Below are positions 7,929-15,589 of a stretch of 21,286 bases of DNA, piece after piece; position 1 is the stretch's first letter; each line of letters begins with the position of its first letter. The stretch is from Roseiarcus sp049509635 (lineage in GTDB: Bacteria > Pseudomonadota > Alphaproteobacteria > Rhizobiales > Beijerinckiaceae). Below the pieces are notes generated by a model. The model searched no databases. It was not told the DNA's origin and saw only the letters and a list, made by a program, of their open reading frames with translations. The position numbers and the translations under genes were made by a program. The stretch is from positions 1-21,286 of the forward strand of contig JBEKZS010000072.1 of assembly GCA_049509635.1 (NCBI GenBank), written 5' to 3'.

Positions 7929-8917
7929 GCGGGCCGGCGGAGGCGCCGCTGGTGCTGGCGGTCCCGTCGAAGGGGCGGCTGCAGGAGAACGCCGCGGCGT
8001 TCTTCGCCGGCGCCGGCCTGGAATTCGCCCAGGGGCGCGGCGCGCGCGACTATCGCGGCGCGATCGCCGGACTGCCCGGGGTCGAGGTCGCCTTTCTGTC
8101 GGCCGCCGAGATCGTCGGCCAGCTCGCCGCCGGCGCCGCCCATTTGGGCGTGACCGGGGAGGACCTCGTTCGCGAACAGGTCGCAGACGCCGACAGACGG
8201 CTGCTGATGCTGGCGCCGCTGGGTTTCGGGCGCGCCAATGTCGTGGTCGCCGCCCCGCAGGCCTGGATCGACGTGCGCAGCATGGCCGATCTCGAGGATG
8301 TCGCGGCGAGTTTCCACGTCCGGCGCGGCCGGCGGATGCGGGTGGCGACCAAATACGTCAATCTGACCCGGCGCTTCTTCGCCAGCCACGGCGTCGGCGA
8401 CTATCGCATCGTCGAGAGTCTGGGCGCGACCGAGGGTGCGCCGGCGGCGGGCGGCGCCGAGCTGATCGTCGACATCACCACGACCGGGGCGACTCTCGCC
8501 GCCAATGCGCTCAAGGTGCTCGACGACGGGGTGATCCTGCGTTCGCAGGCCAATCTCGTCGCCTCGCTCGGCGCGCCCTGGAGCCCGGGCGCGCGCCGGA
8601 CCGCGCGCGCGCTGCTGATGCGCGTGGCGGGCGCCGAAGAGGCGCGCCAGTCGCGCGAGGTGCGCGTGCGCCTGCCCGGCGCGACCCGCGGGATCATGGA
8701 ATCGGCGGGCGCGCTGTTCGGCGCCCAGGCCGCCTCCGGCGACGAAGCCGACGCCGCCGGCTTTCTGGTCATGCACGCGCCGCGGGCGAGGATCGCCGAA
8801 CTCGCCGACTGGCTGCTCGCCCAGGGCGCCGCGCGCGTCAGCGTCGGCGCGCTCGAGCATGTGTTCGTCGCCCGCAACGCGCTCTACGAGGCGCTCGAGG
8901 CGGCGATCGGGGGATAG
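7925..8917 (+). CDS. hisG: ATP phosphoribosyltransferase catalytic subunit
   Basis: HisG joins ATP and PRPP to make phosphoribosyl-ATP, the committed first step of histidine synthesis. The 330-residue product shows LVLAVPSKGRLQENA (9-23), ATKYVNLTRRFF (141-152) and the PRPP-binding loop VDITTTGATLAAN (182-194). The region after about residue 225 contains FLVMHAPRARIAEL and VSVGALEHVF, which resembles the C-terminal regulatory domain of long HisG forms. It is longer than the ~210-residue short HisG usually paired with HisZ. Enzymes of about 325 residues paired with HisZ are known in Bradyrhizobium-like lineages. The start overlaps the hisZ stop by four bases. Confidence 0.95.
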   Translation: MSGPAEAPLVLAVPSKGRLQENAAAFFAGAGLEFAQGRGARDYRGAIAGLPGVEVAFLSAAEIVGQLAAGAAHLGVTGEDLVREQVADADRRLLMLAPLGFGRANVVVAAPQAWIDVRSMADLEDVAASFHVRRGRRMRVATKYVNLTRRFFASHGVGDYRIVESLGATEGAPAAGGAELIVDITTTGATLAANALKVLDDGVILRSQANLVASLGAPWSPGARRTARALLMRVAGAEEARQSREVRVRLPGATRGIMESAGALFGAQAASGDEADAAGFLVMHAPRARIAELADWLLAQGAARVSVGALEHVFVARNALYEALEAAIGG

Positions 8918-8925
8918 GAGATTTG

Positions 8926-8941
8926 CGGCCGAGAGCGGCCG
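8926..8941. terminator. hairpin after hisG
   Basis: CGGCCG (8926-8931), loop AGAG, CGGCCG (8936-8941), nine bases beyond the hisG stop. A second GC stem follows. No T-run is present, so this is a possible intrinsic terminator or RNA 3'-end stabiliser shared with the convergent methyltransferase gene. Confidence 0.4.
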
Positions 8942-9029
8942 GCGGCGCCGGGCGCCCAGTGGCGTGCGGTTTCGGCGGCGCAGCGGCTCGAACGAACAGG
9001 ATCGCGATGCGATCGCCGCACTATCGCGG

Positions 9030-9635
9030 CTAGAGCAGATAGGGAATCAGTCTCCAGGTTCGGCTCATGTATTTCTCGTAGGGCTGGCCGAGTTCGGAGC
9101 GTAGCGCCGTCTCCTCGACCGCGATCCGGTATGCAAACGGGCACGCCGGCAACAGGATCATCGCCAGGAGCCCGGCCCAGTCGCCCAGCGACAGGCCGAA
9201 GCCGAACAGGGCCAGCAACAGGCCCGCATAGGAGGGGTGACGGACGCAGCGGTAGGGCCCGGACTCGATCACCGGTTGCGCCGCCTGGGTCGCGACATCG
9301 ACGGTGAAGTGGCGCCCCAGCGTAAAGATGGCCCACCAGCGCAACGACGTCCCGGCGACGACGCAGCCAATGCCGAGGGCGAAGAGGGTCTCGGCCGCCG
9401 ATTCGATCCTCAGGCTCGGCAGGGATAACGCGCTCGCGAAGTCCAGGGAAACAGCAGTCGTGATGAGCAGAAAAAGAAGACGAAACGAGCCTCGATCATG
9501 GCTCCGCGAGGTCGATCCCGACCGCCTCCGCGCGCTGAGGGTCAACTCGGCCAGGTTCCACAGGGCAAACGTGACCCAGAAGACGGGTCCATACGCCAAC
9601 CCGCCGCCGAACGGCAATGAGAACCGGAAGTCCAT
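9030..9635 (-). CDS. isoprenylcysteine carboxyl methyltransferase (ICMT)-family membrane protein
   Basis: The 201-residue protein is predicted to have several membrane helices. The C-terminal half carries the family's signatures: LGRHFTVDV, then VIESGPYRCVRHPSYAGLLL, the EETALRSELGQPYEKYM segment and TWRLIP. These form the SAM-binding region of ICMT/phospholipid N-methyltransferase-type enzymes. The bacterial substrate is unknown, since members act on lipids, isoprenoids or small molecules. The ATG at 9635 was chosen; GAAGG lies eight bases upstream, and the further upstream frame (to 9788) has neither membrane segments nor motifs. The gene is convergent with hisG and divergent from the AT-rich segment to its right. 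Confidence 0.82.
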   Translation of the reverse strand: MDFRFSLPFGGGLAYGPVFWVTFALWNLAELTLSARRRSGSTSRSHDRGSFRLLFLLITTAVSLDFASALSLPSLRIESAAETLFALGIGCVVAGTSLRWWAIFTLGRHFTVDVATQAAQPVIESGPYRCVRHPSYAGLLLALFGFGLSLGDWAGLLAMILLPACPFAYRIAVEETALRSELGQPYEKYMSRTWRLIPYLL

Positions 9636-10089
9636 GCCGAGGCCTTCGTTGGGTCGCCAGCGTTCGCGACAGCCCGCTGCGACCGCCCAAAGCATCGTTC
9701 GAGCCGACTCGACGCGCAACCCGGGGGTAAATTGCGCCGTGCGACAGTTTTGCGGACCGCGCGAAGACTTTCGAAGCCGATAACACAAATTATTATTGTG
9801 ATATATGCAGAGGCCTTTTCAGCCTTTGAGAGCAAGCGATTATGAACGCGCGCCGACGCTCCGAGCGACGAAATTGACCAGAAATGGATACCGGCGCCGA
9901 GTTTTCACGCGGCCTGCAAGAATTTTCAAACGCCGACTTCCCCTTGAAAAACAGGGTGTTCCGAGAGGCCGCACCGCCGAAGACTGTACTTTGCGCGACC
10001 GTCCATCGTTTCTGCAGTTTGAGGGTGTGAGACCTCTGTGCCACGATGCCTGGGGCTACAGCGATCGCGGAGCCCAGCGGAGACAAGCT
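9636..10089. other. 454-base non-coding region at the edge of an AT-rich segment
   Basis: I see no convincing gene here. Open frames on both strands lack ribosome-binding sites and recognisable sequence. The region should hold the divergent promoters of the methyltransferase (minus) and the CVNH-like gene (plus). It contains the AT-rich stretch 9781-9805 with an inverted repeat, and base composition begins to fall from the GC-rich background around there. Confidence 0.5.
9784..9800. repeat. AT-rich inverted repeat, possible operator
   Basis: CACAA (9784-9788), seven bases, TTGTG (9796-9800). This dyad is set in the most AT-rich stretch between the divergent methyltransferase and CVNH-like genes. 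Its form suits a dimeric regulator site; no specific regulator can be named. Confidence 0.35.
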
Positions 10090-10338
10090 ATGGAAGGAGG
10101 TCGTTTCAGCGGAGCCGTCGCTGCGGTTATTTTGTCTTATGCTTTGGTCACACCAGCATTCGCGCTGACTGGTAGCTATAGACACAGCTGTACTGGTTGC
10201 TACATATACGAATCCAAGCTAGCGTGTAAATGCAGAAAGGTAAATGGCTCGTATCGTCACGCAGGATGGATGGATTATACGAAATGTCCGAATCAGTCCG
10301 TGGCGAACAACAATGGCGCCTTGGTCTGCGGGCGGTGA
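10090..10338 (+). CDS. small secreted cyanovirin-N-like (CVNH) protein, single repeat
   Basis: The 82-residue protein has a signal peptide cleaved near TPAFA|LTG and a mature part of about 57 residues. The pattern SC-x13-C-x4-GSY, then MDY, KCP and VANNNGALVC, matches one repeat of the CVNH fold. The first cysteine and C15 are 14 residues apart, the same spacing as C8-C22 in cyanovirin-N. Six cysteines in all suggest disulphides and export. CVNH proteins bind mannose-type glycans; canonical ones have two such repeats, so this would need to dimerise or act as a half-domain. The ATG at 10090 has GGAG eight bases upstream. The frame extends to 9805, but that part lacks protein-like features. The next gene, over 250 bases away, is convergent. 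Family assignment is by my own motif comparison. Confidence 0.65.
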   Translation: MEGGRFSGAVAAVILSYALVTPAFALTGSYRHSCTGCYIYESKLACKCRKVNGSYRHAGWMDYTKCPNQSVANNNGALVCGR

Positions 10339-10531
10339 ATTATTCCGTCTTTGGGCATGAGATATTTGCCGCCCGGCCTGCCTGTGACACAAAACGAAAC
10401 ACTCCGACGGCATCCCAGAAGGCTGCCTAAGAACCGTGCTCGAAAGAAAAGCGAAAAAGGTGGCGGCCCCGGAAACCGGTCGATTCCTGAGAGATCGTCG
10501 GCGACCGCTAGCGACCATTTGTTCAGGCCAG

Positions 10532-10564
10532 TACGGTGACACGCCCACCACCTCCATCACCGTA
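10532..10564. repeat. 8-bp inverted repeat between convergent genes
   Basis: TACGGTGA (10532-10539) and TCACCGTA (10557-10564) are perfect arms around a 17-base loop. They lie 33 bases beyond the sterol desaturase-family stop (reading its strand) and about 190 bases after the CVNH-like stop. This could be a terminator stem or a relic of a mobile element. The rest of 10339-10596 shows no gene. Confidence 0.45.
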
Positions 10565-10596
10565 ACCTCCTAGCCTCCCACAATATCCGCGCCGAG

Positions 10597-12009
10597 CTAC
10601 GCGTCCACGCCGATATCGTCCTTTGTGCGCCCTGGCTCGCGAACCATCTCCGAATCCTCCGCGCCTACGCGCGAAAGGGAATCACGCCGCCCTCCGATTT
10701 GACCCACTTCGAATTGTCCGACCGTCTCCGTCGCCGTGATGCTTCCACTATCGAAGCCGGACTCGTCCGTCGGCGCCGTTCCTGATTTCGATTCGATCGG
10801 GTTCGGCGGGTTGTATGCAGTGGATCCGAATAATATCGCAGGCCAATGCTTGATATTGTTTATTTTCAACTCACTATAAAGTCTTACATAGGGATCGAGC
10901 ACGAATCTGATTGGCGTCTTACAATAATCTGCGTCGTCGTCAAACAGTCCAACCTCCGGAACGTGACTAGGTGGCTCCGCATAGGTGCCGAATAGTCTAT
11001 CCCATATTGTCAATCTTGCTCCAAAATTCGATCCATTACATAGATTGAACTGCTTCTCTCTCGCGTGATGCGTAAAGTGCACCCCAGGGGTTACAAATAT
11101 CCAGCGCAGCATGCGAAGCGCGCGTGAACGTGTTTCAAGGTGGGTGAGAACGACCGAGTGCGATGGGTCGGCGAGCGCATCGAAAATCACCGCCGCCACC
11201 AATACCCATCCCGCGTCACGTATATCGACCGAAAATAGCTTCGTAATAAACGGGAGAAGTAGAAGAGCGAAGACCTTCCCACCCGCCACGTTGAGAAGCA
11301 GAGATGGCGGGTCGACCGCATAGGTAAGTTGTGATAATTTATGCGACCGGTGGTGATTGATGTGACCCAGGTTCCAAAAGAACCTGATGCCGTGGCACCA
11401 TCTATGAGACCAGTAGAAGCAGAAGTCGCCTATCAGGCACGCCGCTATCAAGGCGGCGGCGCCGTTGAGATGCACGATGGTGGGGATGACGTGAAGGGCG
11501 CCCACGTATAGGGAGATCAGCTGCGTAATCAGCGGATTCAGTAATACAAATATCGTAACAAATATAAAAATAACATTTACCATTGCAAAATTTATCATGC
11601 CTTCGTAGTCAAAATTTTCTCCGGTTATTTTCTTGTAGAAGGTGATATCCAGCAACGCAATGATTGCTGAAACCACCAACCGAAAACCGGTGGCAATGAG
11701 TAGCGCCCTTGCTATAGGCCCTGAGACGTCGGATGTAAGGATTTCTTGTACGTTATCGTAAATTGTTATTGATCTAAGGCTCAAGACTTTCGGCAGAGCG
11801 CCGAGATGGTAATGAAACAAAAGCTCAGATAACAGGGCAATTAGCGAGCACAGGGCTAATATAAAAATCTTTATTTTTCCGCCACGAATTTGAATATCTT
11901 TGTCCCACACATAGACTTTGACAAGAAGAAAGGCCGTTTCTAGCCGAGATGCCTTGGGCATATTCTGATCAGCAGACAACATCACAGCCTCGGGGCTTGG
12001 TGGGATCAT
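10597..12009 (-). CDS. sterol desaturase / fatty acid hydroxylase-family membrane protein
   Basis: The 470-residue polytopic protein carries the histidine clusters that bind the di-iron centre: HRWCH (202-206), HINHH (216-220) and HFTHH (311-315). The family end motif GSNFG..LTIWDRLFGTY follows (326-343). Hydrophobic segments occupy about 45-65, 100-120, 140-175, 183-200 and 245-280. Such enzymes use O2 and a reductant to hydroxylate or desaturate lipids in the membrane; the substrate cannot be told from sequence. A Ser/Glu/Asp-rich tail of about 70 residues follows the domain. The ATG at 12009 has AGAGGTGG upstream. The gene is AT-rich compared with its neighbours: 11521-11580 has only 17 G/C of 60. 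This suggests lateral acquisition. Confidence 0.9.
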   Translation of the reverse strand: MIPPSPEAVMLSADQNMPKASRLETAFLLVKVYVWDKDIQIRGGKIKIFILALCSLIALLSELLFHYHLGALPKVLSLRSITIYDNVQEILTSDVSGPIARALLIATGFRLVVSAIIALLDITFYKKITGENFDYEGMINFAMVNVIFIFVTIFVLLNPLITQLISLYVGALHVIPTIVHLNGAAALIAACLIGDFCFYWSHRWCHGIRFFWNLGHINHHRSHKLSQLTYAVDPPSLLLNVAGGKVFALLLLPFITKLFSVDIRDAGWVLVAAVIFDALADPSHSVVLTHLETRSRALRMLRWIFVTPGVHFTHHAREKQFNLCNGSNFGARLTIWDRLFGTYAEPPSHVPEVGLFDDDADYCKTPIRFVLDPYVRLYSELKINNIKHWPAILFGSTAYNPPNPIESKSGTAPTDESGFDSGSITATETVGQFEVGQIGGRRDSLSRVGAEDSEMVREPGRTKDDIGVDA

Positions 12010-13023
12010 ATGATTCCACCTCTAGATCATGGCGGCTAAGCGAGCGTTAAGCGACGCGAGCGGATGGGCGCGCGGCGCGTGGAGAGACGGTCATCGCCTT
12101 CGAGTTGCGGCGACAGGCGCCCCGGTAGACCGGCAAGGATTGGGGGGTGCAAGCCGCCGTCGAGCGGCTGCGCCGCTCCTCCACTGCGTCCCGGCGCTCC
12201 GCCTGCATGACGCGATCGTCCGTAAAAGAGAAATATGAAAAATGACTTCCTAAATTCAGAAACATCGGTTATGGTCACACTCCGCGCCACCCGGGCAGGA
12301 GCCCCGCCATGCCCGACCCCGCCGTCCCCGCGCTGCCCGCAGCCCGCGTCAGCGCCATCGGGCGCCAAGCCCGCCGGCATCGCGGCGCGGCGGATCGCCG
12401 GGGCTCGACGCCCCGCTGCGGCTCGCCGCGCGGAAAAGCGACGACGTCGAGCGCGCCGGGATCGACCGCCCGCTGCGCCTGCTCGACCGGCGCCGGACCA
12501 GGGCGGCGGCGCCGTTCGAGCAGCGGGACGACGACGAACGCGTGCGGACGGCCGCCGGGCGGCGCGCGACCCATACCGCGCGCGGGCGCAGCTCCCAAGG
12601 CGCCGCCTCTTGCGCCGCCGCCGGGGCCCTTCGAGCGCCCCGACAGCAAGGGCGGCCTGGGCGTTCGTGCGGGCTTCATTTTGCCTGCAACCCGCTGATT
12701 TGCCTCGATCGGCCGAAAAATGAATTTCCAAATGTTTCCTTTCCGAAAGGATTTCTCGCCCCGCCGCCGCCGGCTCGGCGGCCTTCGCCCGGGCGGCGGG
12801 GAGGGGCGGGAGATCGGGGAGAGGCAGGGCGGAACGCCGCGGGAAGACGCCCGTCCGGCGCTTCGCGCCACCTCTCGGGGAACGCTTCGCGTGCCCCTGA
12901 CGCCCAAACAGCGGGAGAAGGAGTTTTCCGCGCTTTTGGAATCGCCGCCGAGCGGGCCGCGCCGCTCGCCTTGGGCGAAAAATGCCCTATAACGCCCGCT
13001 CGCCTGTTTCTTCCGAGCGTTGC
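12010..13023. other. ~1-kb region without a supported intact gene
   Basis: Several open frames overlap on both strands, but none has a ribosome-binding site with a recognisable family. The first part (12010-12300) should hold the promoter of the sterol desaturase-family gene on the minus strand. Between about 12309 and 12600 the sequence has coding-like GC at third codon positions, but the best frame changes at least twice. It also contains the short inverted repeat CCTTTC-C-GAAAGG (12738-12750) and a G-run tract (12791-12829). Confidence 0.5.
12309..12600 (+). pseudogene. possible decayed, frameshifted coding remnant
   Basis: Frame beginning ATG at 12309 reads plausibly for about 20 residues (PDPAVPALPAARVSAIG). 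A second plus-strand frame follows briefly, and then a third reads plausibly from about 12411 (APLRLAARKSDDVERAGID). Such frame hopping suggests a gene broken by small insertions or deletions. No family is recognised, and the opposite strand also gives a long open frame, so direction is uncertain. Confidence 0.18.
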
Positions 13024-13989
13024 ATGCAACTGGCCGCCACGCCCGACAATCCCATCCCGCCCGGCGCCGCCGTCGCGATGGCGCGCGCGGTCGACGGGGT
13101 CGAGCTGCGCACCGCGCGCTGGGTTCCGACGACGGCTCTGCGCGGCACGGTGGCGATCCTGCAGGGCCGCTCGGAATTCATCGAGAAATATTTCGAGCTG
13201 GTCGGCGACCTGCTGGCGCGCGGCTTCGCCGTGGCGGCGATGGACTGGCGCGGGCAGGGCGGCTCGGCGCGGCCGTTGAAAAACCCGCGCAAGGGCCATA
13301 TCGACGATTTCTCGCTCTACGAGCGCGACATCGGCGCGCTGGTCGACGACGTGCTGGGGCCGTCGTGCCCGCAGCCCTGGTTCGCGATCTGCCATTCGAT
13401 GGGCGGGGCGATCCTGCTGTCGGTCGCCCATGCCGACCGCTGTCCGTTCGAACGGGTCGTCCTGACCGCCCCGATGATCGGGCCCGCCCGGCTGCCGTTC
13501 GCCCGCGCCGCCCATTTCCTCGTCGAGGCCTTCGACACGCTCGGCTTCGGCGGCGCCTTCGCGCCGGGCGGCCGCGGGGCGAGCGTGATGGCGATGCCGT
13601 TCGAGGACAACGTGCTGACCACCGATCGCGCCCGCCATGCGCGCTCGGCCGGGGTGCTCGCCGCCCGCCCGGATCTGGCCCTCGGCTGGTGGACGATCGG
13701 CTGGGCGCACGCCGCCTTTCGGCTGTGGCGCCAGTTCGAGGAGCCCGACTACGCGCGCGAGATTCTCGGGCCCCCGATGCTCGTCGTCGGGTCGGGGCGG
13801 GACCGGGTCGTCGACCTCCCCGCGACCGAGCGCTTCGTCAGCCGGATGCGCGCGGGCCGGCTGATCGTGATCGAGGGCGCCGAGCACGAGGTCCTGATGG
13901 AGCGCGACGTCTATCGCGACCAGTTCTGGGCGGCGTTCGACCGGTTCATTCCGGGCGTCGAAGGCGAGCGCCTGGCGGCGCGGCGGTGA
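13024..13989 (+). CDS. alpha/beta hydrolase (lysophospholipase/serine aminopeptidase-S33 type)
   Basis: The 321-residue protein lacks a signal peptide. It has the hydrolase core: GTVAILQGRSEFIEKYFE with a probable oxyanion region, DWRGQGGS (74-81), the nucleophile elbow CHSMGG with S125, a probable acid D260 in VGSGRD, and H288 in GAEHEV. This is a complete Ser-Asp-His triad. The first elbow residue is Cys rather than the usual Gly. The PldB-like group cleaves esters of lipids such as lysophospholipids or monoacylglycerols; the real substrate is unknown. The ATG at 13024 was preferred because the conserved ATPDNPIPPG opening follows at once; an ATG at 12982 would add 14 residues. The glycosyltransferase gene starts 17 bases after its stop, so it may be the first gene of an operon. 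Confidence 0.88.
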   Translation: MQLAATPDNPIPPGAAVAMARAVDGVELRTARWVPTTALRGTVAILQGRSEFIEKYFELVGDLLARGFAVAAMDWRGQGGSARPLKNPRKGHIDDFSLYERDIGALVDDVLGPSCPQPWFAICHSMGGAILLSVAHADRCPFERVVLTAPMIGPARLPFARAAHFLVEAFDTLGFGGAFAPGGRGASVMAMPFEDNVLTTDRARHARSAGVLAARPDLALGWWTIGWAHAAFRLWRQFEEPDYAREILGPPMLVVGSGRDRVVDLPATERFVSRMRAGRLIVIEGAEHEVLMERDVYRDQFWAAFDRFIPGVEGERLAARR

Positions 13990-14005
13990 TCGGCGCCGGC
14001 CGCTG

Positions 14006-15589
14006 ATGTCCGCACCCTTCGCCCCCGCGACTCCGGTCGCCGACGACCCCGACGGCTGCCGCCGCGCGGCGCTCGCGATCATCCTCGCCTTCGCGCTCGC
14101 CCGCGTCGCGCTCGCCTTCGGCCTCGGCTTCGGCGTCGACGAATCCTATACGATCGCAATCGCCCGCCGGCTCGACCTGTCCTATTTCGACCATCCGCCG
14201 CTGCATCAATGGCTCGCCCATTTCACCGCGCAGCTGGTCGGCGAAGGGCCCGCGATCCGGCTGCCGTTCATCGCGCTGTTCGCCGCGACCGGCTGGCTGA
14301 TCTTCGCCCTGACGCGCGACCTGTTCGGCGCGCCCGCCGGCGTCCGCGCCGTCTTCTGCCTCAATGCGACGGCGTTCTTTCTTGTCTCGGCAGGCGGCTG
14401 GGTCGTGCCGGACGGGCCGCTGCTGTTGTTCCTCGCCGCCGCCGCGCTCGCCTTCGCCAGGCTGTTGCTCGGCCGGCCCGGCCCCGGCGCGGTCTGGCGG
14501 CTCTGGCTCGGCGGCGGGTTCCTCCTCGGCCTGGCGGGCCTCTCCAAATACAGCGCCGCGCTGTTCGCGTTCGGCTTGCTCGCCTTCCTCGTCCTGTCGC
14601 CGCGCCAGCGTCGCTGGTTCGCCCATCCCGCGCCCTATCTGGCGGCGCTGCTGTGCCTGGGCATGCTGGCGCCGGCGATCGTCTGGAACGCCCGCAATCA
14701 GTGGATATCCTTCACGTTCCAGGGCGCCCGCGGCGCGCCGGCGGCCCGTTGGCGCCCCGCCCAGCTCGGCGCGATGGCGCTCGGCGAGATCGTCTGGCTG
14801 ACCCCCTGGATGTTCGTTCCGCTGGTCGGCGCGCTGGTCGCGGCGGCGCGGAGCGCGCGTTTCGACGAACGGCGGCTGTTCCTGCTATGCCTCGCGCTGC
14901 CGCCGATCCTCCTGTTCACCGCGACCCCGTTGTGGGGCGCGCGCGGATTGCCGCACTGGCCGGCGCCCGGCTGGCTGTTCGCCTATCCGCTGCTGGGCGC
15001 CTGGCTCGGCGAGGGCTTCGCCCGCCGGTTCGCCTCGCGCCGCTCGGCGGCCGCGGCGGCCGCCGCGCTCGCGGCGGTCGCGCTCGCGCTGGTCGCCCAG
15101 GCCGCGACCGGCTGGATCGGCGCGGCGATTCCGCTGGCGCGCGGCGCGGTCGATCCGACGCTGGAGACGCTGAGCTGGGCCCCGCTGCGCGAATCGCCGC
15201 TCCTCCGCGGGGGCGTCCTGCCGGCGCCCGCGTTCGTCGTGGCGACCAAATGGACCGAGGCCGGCAAGATCGCGCTCGCGCTCGGGCCGGCGACGCCGGT
15301 CATCGTGGATTCCGCCGATCCGCGCGGCTTCGCGTTCCTCGCCGATTCCGCCGATTTCCTCGGCAGGGACGCGGTGATCGTGGTTCCGCGCGACCGCCTC
15401 GCCGGCGTCGCCGCGACTTTTGCACCGTTCTTCGCCGAGCTCGGCGCGCCGCAGTCGTTGAGCCTGGGGCGCGCGGGGCGCGACGAGATCGATCTGGCGC
15501 TCGTCCCCGCCCACGGCTTGACGCGGCCCTTCCCCTTGCCCTATCGGCGACCCGAGCCTCCGAACCTCGCAACCCAGGCGTCTCCATGA
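14006..15589 (+). CDS. GT39-type (ArnT-like) membrane glycosyltransferase
   Basis: The 527-residue polytopic membrane protein carries the family catalytic acids in a GVDESYT loop (D45, E46) and a second acidic loop with FDHPPLHQWL (61-70). Many transmembrane helices run to about residue 375, then a soluble C-terminal domain of about 140 residues. Members of the GT39/ArnT/PMT superfamily move a sugar from a polyprenyl-phosphate donor to lipid A, protein or other envelope acceptors on the periplasmic side. The next gene, a polyprenyl-phosphate sugar synthase type, overlaps the stop by ATGA, which fits a donor-maker and transferase pair. The acceptor cannot be told. Confidence 0.9.
   Translation: MSAPFAPATPVADDPDGCRRAALAIILAFALARVALAFGLGFGVDESYTIAIARRLDLSYFDHPPLHQWLAHFTAQLVGEGPAIRLPFIALFAATGWLIFALTRDLFGAPAGVRAVFCLNATAFFLVSAGGWVVPDGPLLLFLAAAALAFARLLLGRPGPGAVWRLWLGGGFLLGLAGLSKYSAALFAFGLLAFLVLSPRQRRWFAHPAPYLAALLCLGMLAPAIVWNARNQWISFTFQGARGAPAARWRPAQLGAMALGEIVWLTPWMFVPLVGALVAAARSARFDERRLFLLCLALPPILLFTATPLWGARGLPHWPAPGWLFAYPLLGAWLGEGFARRFASRRSAAAAAAALAAVALALVAQAATGWIGAAIPLARGAVDPTLETLSWAPLRESPLLRGGVLPAPAFVVATKWTEAGKIALALGPATPVIVDSADPRGFAFLADSADFLGRDAVIVVPRDRLAGVAATFAPFFAELGAPQSLSLGRAGRDEIDLALVPAHGLTRPFPLPYRRPEPPNLATQASP

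Noticed and set aside
9542..9835. Minus-strand frame with a hydrophobic stretch (AYITIIICVIGF) upstream of the methyltransferase
   Set aside because: It begins at TTG without a ribosome-binding site and runs into the methyltransferase gene in another frame; likely chance in AT-rich DNA.
12831..12855. GGAAC-N16-CGTC resembling an EcfG promoter upstream of the alpha/beta hydrolase
   Set aside because: The last base of the -10 differs from the consensus, and the site is about 170 bases from the gene start in sequence full of similar GC-rich words.
12275..12907. Minus-strand frame with a faint NUDIX-like look (AFVVVPLLER, VVAFPRGEP)
   Set aside because: The essential Nudix box (GX5EX7REUXEEXGU) is absent and no frameshift restores it convincingly.
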